Part shown: in pieces, positions 46,581 to 51,378 of the stretch
How positions within the stretch are numbered: the stretch's first letter is position 1
Layout of the letters: each line of letters opens with the position of its first letter
DNA from: Bacteroidales bacterium UBA5287
GTDB lineage: Bacteria > Bacteroidota > Bacteroidia > Bacteroidales > Dysgonomonadaceae
DNA length: 51,378 nucleotides
NCBI GenBank assembly: GCA_002411345.1
Contig: DHSL01000018.1
Location: forward strand, 120,168 to 171,545
Direction: 5' to 3'
The notes under the pieces: generated by a model
Told to the model about the DNA's origin: nothing
Seen by the model: only the letters and a program-made list of their open reading frames with translations
Databases searched by the model: none
Program-made: the position numbers and the translations under genes

Positions 46581-46884
46581 GTATCTTTATTTAACGAACT
46601 CAAATCTTACTTCGTTATAGTTCGTTCTTCTTTCAGCCACATAGATTATCTTCACCTAACGAACTCTAATCTTGCCCTCTTCTTGCCCTCTTCTCCGGAT
46701 TTTGTTTTACTCCCTCAGCTGTATCTTCAATTAACAAAATCAAATCGTGCCCTCCACAAACTCTCTTCTCTAAGCTTTGTTTTTCTCCCTCGGATGTATC
46801 TTCTCTTTATTAAATCAAGTCTTGCCCTCTTATCCGATTATATTTAATCCTCTCGGCTGTATTTTATCTTAACGAAATCGTATA
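46581..46884 (-). repeat. degenerate 64-79 bp repeats in the operon leader
   Basis: About five imperfect units lie between the promoter and the first gene, starting near 46581, 46645, 46721, 46795 and 46859. On the plus strand each contains GTATCTT, then TTAAC-x-AAATC, TCTTGCCCTCTTCTCCG, TTTGTTTT and CTCCCTCGG-like pieces. They fall in the predicted 5' leader of about 370 nt. The region is CT-rich on the plus strand, so the RNA leader is AG-rich. I see no small protein gene in it. Confidence 0.65.
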
Positions 46885-46912
46885 TCTCTGCATGAATTAT
46901 TTAGAATAATTG

Positions 46913-46943
46913 CAAATATATTAACAAAATCACTCTGTGCAAA
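46913..46943 (-). promoter_or_regulatory. Bacteroidetes-type promoter of the ribose-type operon
   Basis: On the minus strand TTTG (46940-46943) is followed by exactly 19 bases and TATATTTG (46913-46920), a full match to the -33 TTTG / -7 TAnnTTTG consensus. Transcription would begin near 46905, giving a leader of about 370 nt before the Gfo/Idh gene. Confidence 0.8.
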
Positions 46944-46954
46944 CGTTTTCGCAC
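46937..46954. promoter_or_regulatory. LacI-type operator overlapping the -33 box
   Basis: GTGCAAACGTTTTCGCAC is an imperfect palindrome around a central CG, the usual form of LacI/PurR-family sites. It covers the -33 box of the minus-strand operon and lies 88 bases upstream of the regulator gene. Binding would block operon transcription and could also affect the regulator's own gene. Confidence 0.8.
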
Positions 46955-47015
46955 GTAATTAAAGTTAAATAATGTTATTTCATAACAGAGCTACTTCTTA
47001 TTGCATTATTTCTAT

Positions 47016-47023
47016 TAGCTTTG
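47016..47023 (+). promoter_or_regulatory. candidate -7 box of the LacI-type gene
   Basis: TAGCTTTG matches TAnnTTTG 18 bases before the ATG at 47042. No matching -33 box is seen at the usual distance, so this is only a candidate. Confidence 0.35.
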
Positions 47024-47041
47024 TTTTTAAAAAATAAGTTT

Positions 47042-48061
47042 ATGCTGCATAAGTCAAACATCGTTGATATAGCCGAGAAATCAGGCTTTTCCATTACTAC
47101 AGTGTCTAGAGTTCTAAACGGAAAAGCGGACAAATATAGGATTAGTAAAACTACGCAACAAAAAATAAAAACCACTGCAAAAGAGCTGAATTATGTCCCG
47201 AATGAGTTCGCGCAGAACTTGCGTACAGGTAAAAGTAAAACGATTGCGCTAATTGTTCCGTCACTAAAAAATCCTTTTTTCGCGGAAATAGCAAGTGTCA
47301 TAAATCTTGAAGCCAGAAAATCTGATTTCATAACTCTAATTGGTGATAGCAACGATAGTATTACAATCGAAAAGGAGGAGGTTAAACAGTTGTCGTCAAG
47401 AAGTATCGGTGGAATGATTATTGTTCCTTGCGGCAAGGAATATAATCACTTGCTGAATTTGAAAGAAAAAGGTTTGCCTATTGTGTGCATCGACCGGTAT
47501 TTCGTAGATCAGGATATCTGCTATGTTTCTTCTGATAATTATAACGGGGCTTATTCTGCGACAAAATATTTAATCGAACAGGGACATACAAATATTGCAT
47601 GTATTCAGGGGTTAAAGGACTCTGTGCCAAACATCGAGAGGGTTAAGGGATTTAAGGATGCATTAAATGATAATGGTATATCCTCTTATTCTGTTACGGG
47701 GGACGCTTTTAGTGAACAGAATGGATATCTGGAAACGAAACTTTTATTGCATAATGACCAAAAGCCTACCGCCATATTTGCTTTCAGCAATACTATCGCT
47801 ATGGGAGTGATAAAGGCTCTCAAAGAAGAAAATATTCATATTCCTGATGAGATCTCACTCATTACCTTCGACGATAACCCATATCTGGATTATATCGAAC
47901 CTCCCCTAACACGTATCTCTCAACCCATAGAAGAAATCTGCAAAATAGCAGTCAAAATCCTGATTTCTAAAATTCAGGATGATGACACAACCCCTAAAAA
48001 AGTCCTCCTAAAAACAAACCTAATCATAAAAGACTCCGTCAAAAGCCTAAAATCCAACTAA
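47042..48061 (+). CDS. LacI-family transcriptional regulator of the ribose-type operon
   Basis: This 339-residue regulator has a LacI HTH at residues ~5-25 (NIVDIAEKSGFSITTVSRVL), a hinge helix (NYVPNEFAQNLRTGKSKTIA) and a periplasmic-binding-protein-like effector domain (LIVPSLKNPFFAEIASVINL; TAIFAFSNTIAMGVIKALKE; SLITFDDNPYLDYIEPPLTR). I chose the ATG at 47042 over the TTG at 47021, since the latter lies inside the -7-like box. It is divergent from the operon, with the operator in between. The inducer is probably a ribose-derived sugar, by context only. Confidence 0.93.
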   Translation: MLHKSNIVDIAEKSGFSITTVSRVLNGKADKYRISKTTQQKIKTTAKELNYVPNEFAQNLRTGKSKTIALIVPSLKNPFFAEIASVINLEARKSDFITLIGDSNDSITIEKEEVKQLSSRSIGGMIIVPCGKEYNHLLNLKEKGLPIVCIDRYFVDQDICYVSSDNYNGAYSATKYLIEQGHTNIACIQGLKDSVPNIERVKGFKDALNDNGISSYSVTGDAFSEQNGYLETKLLLHNDQKPTAIFAFSNTIAMGVIKALKEENIHIPDEISLITFDDNPYLDYIEPPLTRISQPIEEICKIAVKILISKIQDDDTTPKKVLLKTNLIIKDSVKSLKSN

Positions 48062-48105
48062 CCTCCTATTAGAATACAAATGGATTTATTTGTCTTACAC
48101 TCCTC

Positions 48106-48123
48106 TTCTGAAATATTTCAGAA
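48106..48123. other. 18-bp perfect palindrome between convergent genes
   Basis: TTCTGAAATATTTCAGAA is its own reverse complement. It lies between the ends of the convergent lacI-type and abi genes (67-base gap). It could be a bidirectional terminator or a protein-binding site; the stem has no loop and no strong T-run. Confidence 0.5.
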
Positions 48124-48128
48124 TTAGC

Positions 48129-49028
48129 CTATTGCCATACTTCTTCTTGATTCCAATTTGCAGAAAATCCCATTGCAGAAATATCAATATTAGGATATTC
48201 TGCCAATAATCTTATAATTTTACCTGTCATATCATTTGTTGGAGCAATGATGTTGATAAAATATTTGATAATGCAAAGTGTATAGAATATCTTTCCTTGT
48301 TTGACTGATGCTGATATCCAAGGGCGATTCATTCTTCGCATGGTACGAGTTTGCAAAGACCAGTCTCTGTTCCAGACTCGTGCGTGATGACAACATGAGT
48401 TCCTTGTCAAAGTGATTATTGTCATCCATGAGTTAAATACGGGCACGTTTAAATCAAACTCCTTTGCAATCTTTTTGCGAACTTGATGACTAGCAAGGTT
48501 TTTGAAAATACTAGTAAGTACGCCAATAGGAAGAATCTCAGCAATTATCCATGCTGGTGGATATTGATTTGAATAGGTAACTCTGAAATGTTTAATAAAG
48601 TCTTCACGTGAACGATTGTATTCTGATTTTATCAACGATAATGTCTTCTGAAACTCAACTTTATTTGCAAAATTGGCAGGATTGGTTATCCAAAATGGAT
48701 CTCCAGTTTCTTTACTTGTAATATTTACAATGGAACTTCTTACAGCAATCTCAATTTTCTCAATTTGATTAAATAATAGCAATCGCAGATGCCTATCAAA
48801 TCGATACATATCAAGAGCCTGATCAAATGTTGAACCTATCTTAAATTGATGTTGTTCTTTAGGAAGTTTTAGCAGTGGGTATAAATAGGCACTTAATCTA
48901 TAGTAGCCAATTGTGCGTAGATAATTCTCAACTCTGATTTTATTATCTATATGAAGCCCCCTTGATTGTAATATACTTGCTAGTTGAGCGGGTGAGGAAT
49001 ATGTTTTGATGAAAGGTAAACGTGCCAT
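48129..49028 (-). CDS. Abi_2 (AbiF/AbiD-like) abortive-infection protein
   Basis: This 299-residue HEPN-type protein of the Abi_2 family has LASILQSRGLHIDNKIRVEN and YLRTIGYYRLSAYLYPLL near the start and YRFDRHLRLLLFNQIEKIEI in the middle. The HEPN active-site motif is in TRNSCCHHARVWNR (R-N-x4-H). I chose the ATG at 49028 (MARLPFIK) because earlier starts lie inside the hairpin RNA and even the promoter; an ATG two codons upstream is also possible. It is probably an RNase toxin, with the RNA encoded directly upstream as regulator or antitoxin. Confidence 0.9.
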   Translation of the reverse strand: MARLPFIKTYSSPAQLASILQSRGLHIDNKIRVENYLRTIGYYRLSAYLYPLLKLPKEQHQFKIGSTFDQALDMYRFDRHLRLLLFNQIEKIEIAVRSSIVNITSKETGDPFWITNPANFANKVEFQKTLSLIKSEYNRSREDFIKHFRVTYSNQYPPAWIIAEILPIGVLTSIFKNLASHQVRKKIAKEFDLNVPVFNSWMTIITLTRNSCCHHARVWNRDWSLQTRTMRRMNRPWISASVKQGKIFYTLCIIKYFINIIAPTNDMTGKIIRLLAEYPNIDISAMGFSANWNQEEVWQ

Positions 49029-49038
49029 ATCCATATAT

Positions 49039-49088
49039 AAAAAACGACCCGCCGATTTAAGCATTGTAAAGAGGCTTGGCGGGTTCTT
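49039..49088 (-). ncRNA. abiF-type hairpin RNA upstream of the Abi_2 gene
   Basis: On the minus strand ACCCGCC (49078-49084 by plus coordinates) pairs perfectly with GGCGGGT (49047-49053). Inside the loop AAGC pairs with GCTT. The stem is followed by CG and a six-T run (49039-49044), the form of an intrinsic terminator. A full promoter lies just upstream, with the predicted start near 49088. The expected transcript is about 50 nt and ends 11 bases before the toxin ATG. Abi_2 genes are known to be preceded by conserved structured RNAs called abiF RNAs; the fit to the Rfam model was not tested. Confidence 0.75.
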
Positions 49089-49094
49089 GTGATG

Positions 49095-49126
49095 CAAAGG
49101 TATGAAAAGTCTTTCTATTCACCAAA
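49095..49126 (-). promoter_or_regulatory. promoter of the abi RNA and gene
   Basis: On the minus strand TTTG (49123-49126), 20 bases and TACCTTTG (49095-49102) match the Bacteroidetes consensus. The start would be near 49088, just before the hairpin RNA. Confidence 0.75.
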
Positions 49127-49285
49127 CATTTTACTCGAAAAAGGCCTATAAATAGTGAAATCTATCAGTATAATAATCTCTATAATATTTTTTTGTTTTG
49201 TTATATTTTGCGCCACAGTACGTTACTTTGCAAAAGTAATAACTTTTTTAAATTAAAAAACACTTATATAATTAATTTTCAGTAA

Positions 49286-49417
49286 GAATACGGATTAACT
49301 CAAGTGGAACTTTCTCAGAAATCAGGAGTAGGCCTGCGTTTTGTGCGTGAACTGGAACAAGGTAAACAAACACTTCGCATGGATAAGGTAAATCAAGTGC
49401 TTAATCTTTTCGGATAA
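49286..49417 (+). pseudogene. HipB-like XRE-family HTH gene, N-terminus lost
   Basis: The plus strand reads EYGLTQVELSQKSGVGLRFV and then RELEQGKQTLRMDKVNQVLN and LFG, with a stop at 49415-49417. This is the HTH and C-terminal part of HipB/y4mF-type antitoxin-like regulators (LTQ-x-LA-x-K-SGV-x-x-x-x-VRELEQGK). A TAA directly precedes it in frame, and the first helix and start codon are missing. No hipA follows; the next gene is on the other strand. Confidence 0.8.
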
Positions 49418-49429
49418 TCGAATTCACTC

Positions 49430-49447
49430 TATACCCGAAAAGGTATA
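49430..49447. promoter_or_regulatory. inverted repeat, possible HipB-type operator remnant
   Basis: TATACC and GGTATA surround a 6-base spacer 13 bases after the HTH stub's stop. The shape (TATxCC-spacer-GGxATA) resembles HipB operators, although the spacing is shorter than the E. coli site. Confidence 0.35.
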
Positions 49448-49473
49448 AAATATCGGCAGTATTACATTATTAT

Positions 49474-49485
49474 ACCCTAAAGGGT
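49474..49485. promoter_or_regulatory. second small palindrome, possible operator
   Basis: ACCCTAAAGGGT is an inverted repeat with an AA centre, 26 bases after the first one. It shares the TATACCC start with it, so the two may be diverged copies of one binding site. Confidence 0.3.
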
Positions 49486-49579
49486 GCAATAATCACTCCT
49501 AATACTCTAATTAATAGCTTTGTTTTATTCCCCTCATGTAATAATTATATTTCGATATATCGATAATTTAATATCATAT

Positions 49580-50077
49580 TCACTTTTTACTTTTGATATT
49601 CTCAAAAGTAGTTTGATACCATTTTAATCTTTTGATAATATGAAGAACAAGAAAAATCGAAAGAAAGATTGCCAGTTTGTCATGGATCTCAATAAATACT
49701 TTCCGTTGTATTTCATCACCATTCAGCAAATCAATAAACCACGGAGTCAATCCGGTTATTGCTACAAGAATAAATAGTACAGAAAAAATTAATACTTGCC
49801 TGTTTTTTGAAAAGAGTCTTTTTGAAATTACTGCTTTGTACCATTTCCAATGTTTGCATATATGGTAAAACATTAATAAAGAAAGTATAACAATCGAAAT
49901 TTTATGAATTACGGACCAACCATTATAATTTATTCCAAACGCAAAATCATTTATTGAAATATTACCATGATTTCCCATATGATACTTCACTTGAATCAGC
50001 ATTCCTGAAAATGCTGTTGTGATACCAAAAACAATTAGACCAAGATTAATTATAAACCGATTAATTTTATTCCTCAT
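49580..50077 (-). CDS. DUF4405-type membrane protein
   Basis: This 165-residue inner-membrane protein has four hydrophobic helices (about 8-28, 56-75, 92-112 and 130-150). It carries paired histidines in helices 2 and 4 (WSVIHKISIVILSLLMFYHI; IEIHDKLAIFLSIFLVLHII), like b-type haem ligands in DUF4405 proteins. It may carry electrons or haem. It lies 112 bases downstream of a Crp/Fnr-family gene on the same strand, which could control it. The exact function is not known. Confidence 0.8.
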   Translation of the reverse strand: MRNKINRFIINLGLIVFGITTAFSGMLIQVKYHMGNHGNISINDFAFGINYNGWSVIHKISIVILSLLMFYHICKHWKWYKAVISKRLFSKNRQVLIFSVLFILVAITGLTPWFIDLLNGDEIQRKVFIEIHDKLAIFLSIFLVLHIIKRLKWYQTTFENIKSKK

Positions 50078-50189
50078 TAGTTTACCCTCCTATTCTTTAC
50101 TTGTTTTACTTATTTGAAAAATCACGTTATAAGCGCAAAGTTCAAGAAAAGATAACTTTGTAACGATAACAATTGTAAAGAAATAAAAT

Positions 50190-50735
50190 TTATATTCGAT
50201 TTCTTATTCGACTAAGTGATGTTGGCGTAATCCCCAGAAAAGAAGCGATGTAATGTTGTGGAACACGTTTGATAATTTCAGGATGGTTTTTAATCAAATC
50301 CTCGTAACGTTCTTGAGGTGTGTCTTTTATCCTTGAAAGAAATAATTGTTCGTAATTTCGAAAACGTTGATAAATGAAGTCCATTAAACCATCTTTAAAT
50401 TCAGAGTAAGTATCCAGAAGTTTCTCAAATTCAACTTTACTAATCGACAAATATGTAGTCGGTTCAACACTCTCGATTGTGAAAATGCTTGGTTCTTGAT
50501 TCATAAAACTGTCTATTGATGCAACAGGTTGCCCTTCGAAAAAGAATTGAAAAGTGATATCTTTCCCATCTTTATTAAACCATTCTCTCAAACAACCATT
50601 TTTAATTATATAGATGTTGGTTGAAATTTCTCCTTCGTTCAATAATACTGTTTTAGATGGGATTTCTTTTTCTGCAAATCTCTCCTGAAACTTCTTCAGT
50701 TTTTCTAGATCCTCTATGATTTTTTCTATTATCAT
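50190..50735 (-). CDS. Crp/Fnr-family transcriptional regulator
   Basis: This 181-residue regulator has an N-terminal cyclic-nucleotide-binding-like beta-roll (VLLNEGEISTNIYIIKNGCL; FQFFFEGQPVASIDSFMNQE) and a C-terminal winged HTH with VPQHYIASFLGITPTSLSRI. It lacks the Cys set of oxygen-sensing FNR, so the ligand is unknown. The length is normal for the short Bacteroidetes Crp-like group. It is upstream of the DUF4405 gene and may regulate it. Confidence 0.92.
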   Translation of the reverse strand: MIIEKIIEDLEKLKKFQERFAEKEIPSKTVLLNEGEISTNIYIIKNGCLREWFNKDGKDITFQFFFEGQPVASIDSFMNQEPSIFTIESVEPTTYLSISKVEFEKLLDTYSEFKDGLMDFIYQRFRNYEQLFLSRIKDTPQERYEDLIKNHPEIIKRVPQHYIASFLGITPTSLSRIRNRI

Positions 50736-50951
50736 TATTTTGGAGTAACTGTCTTACATCTTTTAAAAAGATTGTTTCTTATTTTAATGTGCTAATTTAC
50801 AAATAATAACTTTATAGTTAACCAAAAATACGACTTGTTTCACGACATCTTCTGTAATAGATATATTTCGAAATATCAGCGAATATTATATTATGCTTCG
50901 AAGACATTAAAAATTCAACAATCAGTAAGTAATAGATATGTTTTGAAATAT

Positions 50952-51070
50952 CAACTAATATTCGGGGTACCCGCTTGATGAAATGTAGCGTAAATTTGAT
51001 ATATGTTTGAGCGTAGCGAGTTTATATCAAATAGCGAATGAATCATTAGCGGGTCGAATAGTAGGTGCAA
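50952..51070. repeat. hairpin repeat A, full copy
   Basis: It has the same three nested stems and the loop TGTTTGAGCGTAGCGAG as the copies at 31503 and 31751. The right outer arm has one base change (CGAATAGTAG). Confidence 0.92.
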
Positions 51071-51188
51071 TAAGAAATATATCTATTACATACACTACAC
51101 TTTATCGCGGAATTTCTCAATTGTATTAAGGATTTGATATTGTTTTTCGAAGACATCAGCGAAGCCCTTGGGCACCTGTCCGACGATG

Positions 51189-51278
51189 ATTACGTCCAAA
51201 AGAAAAGCTGTTTGAGCGTAGCGAGTTCTTTTCTTTTAGTAATCAAGTCGCTGACAAGTCAAAGAAATAGTGTAGTAG
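51189..51278. repeat. hairpin repeat B, copy 4
   Basis: It has perfect arms AAAAGAAAAG and CTTTTCTTTT around CTGTTTGAGCGTAGCGAGTT, followed by TAATCAAGTCGCTGACAAGT. Its loop carries the T variant (GCGTAGCG) that is otherwise found in repeat A. Confidence 0.9.
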
Positions 51279-51378
51279 AGAAGTATAATATAATATTAGC
51301 ATTGAAAAATATCCATTGCTTACATTACACTTTTATCGTGGCATTTCTCAATTGTAAAAAGGATTTGATATTATTTTT

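Larger units (their letters stand above)
49129..49579. other. intergenic stretch with HTH stub and palindromes
   Basis: This is about 450 bases between the abi promoter and the DUF4405 gene end. It contains the HipB-like stub (49286-49417) and two inverted repeats just after it. The first 130 bases are AT-rich with no readable gene. Confidence 0.6.
50850..51378. repeat. right-hand repeat block
   Basis: This stretch repeats the order seen at 31.4-32.4 kb: CGAAGACATTAAAAATTCAACAATCAG, then repeat A (50952-51070), then the ATCGCGGAATTTCTCAATTG segment, CGAAGACATCAGCGAAG, and repeat B (51189-51278). A second linking segment starts at the very end. No gene is present, and the block continues past the window edge. 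Confidence 0.88.

Noticed and set aside
47021..47041. TTG start of the LacI-type gene
   Set aside because: It overlaps a -7-like promoter box, and the seven extra residues are not conserved in LacI proteins. The ATG at 47042 places the HTH normally.
49047..49084. Plain terminator for an upstream gene
   Set aside because: No gene reads into it on the minus strand, and a promoter starts directly before it, so a separate small RNA fits better.
48129..49097. Longest start of the Abi_2 gene (49097)
   Set aside because: That start lies inside the predicted -7 box and upstream of the RNA hairpin. The ATG at 49028 fits the family start.

Overview
The window looks like a Bacteroidales chromosome. 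It carries a SusC/SusD pair with a surface glycan-binding lipoprotein, a Wza/Wzc capsule export pair, promoters of the Bacteroidetes TTTG-N19/20-TAnnTTTG type, and a Tat-signal Gfo/Idh enzyme next to a lipoprotein of the sugar-isomerase fold. A Dysgonomonadaceae-like genus is possible, but I cannot fix it from this sequence. The capsule and defence half is clearly AT-rich; the sugar-utilisation half (about 32.4-46.5 kb) is richer in GC.

Region 1 (about 0.1-25.3 kb, all minus strand) is a surface polysaccharide locus read from rfbC (25190) down to the chain-length/export pair wza-wzc. It holds rfbC, an internally deleted rfbD, a Wzx flippase, a nitroreductase-family protein, a pyruvyl transferase, three GT4 glycosyltransferases, a WbsX-type protein, a Wzy-type polymerase, a GT2, an SDR epimerase and a WecA/MraY-like initiating transferase. 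The locus is decaying. The rfbD, acyltransferase, beta-helix and wbuC genes are all damaged, and several gene stubs lie between the intact genes. A three-gene ABC-3C conflict system (PD-(D/E)XK-like effector, small middle component, DUF2326 ATPase) sits inside the locus at 7.5-10.4 kb.

Region 2 (25.4-31.0 kb) begins with a decayed stub of an ADP-ribosylglycohydrolase-type gene. It is followed by a Gabija defence pair (GajA nuclease and GajB helicase) and an AlbA_2/Schlafen-type protein with a C-terminal HTH.

Region 3 (31.2-32.4 kb) has no genes. It is an array of two interleaved long-hairpin repeat families that share one loop sequence. The same repeats occur at both edges of the window, so they bracket the capsule/defence block and the sugar-utilisation block.

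Region 4 (32.4-48.1 kb) is a ribose-type polysaccharide/nucleotide utilisation locus. A divergent LacI-type regulator faces a minus-strand operon: Gfo/Idh oxidoreductase, secreted isomerase-fold lipoprotein, SusC, SusD, glycan-binding lipoprotein, a 1126-residue secreted fusion (metallophosphoesterase + DUF4434 + ADP-ribosylglycohydrolase), ribokinase and a GRP-type sugar transporter. The promoter, the LacI-type operator and a repeat-filled leader can be read directly. My inference is that the system scavenges ribose from ADP-ribose-like or ribosylated compounds.

Region 5 (48.1-51.4 kb) has an Abi_2 (AbiF/AbiD-like) gene preceded by a promoter, a compact hairpin RNA and a T-run, the arrangement of an abiF-type RNA. 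It is followed by a stub of a HipB-like HTH gene, a DUF4405 membrane protein, a Crp/Fnr-family regulator and another copy of the hairpin repeats. I found no rRNA, tRNA, CRISPR array or intact transposase.
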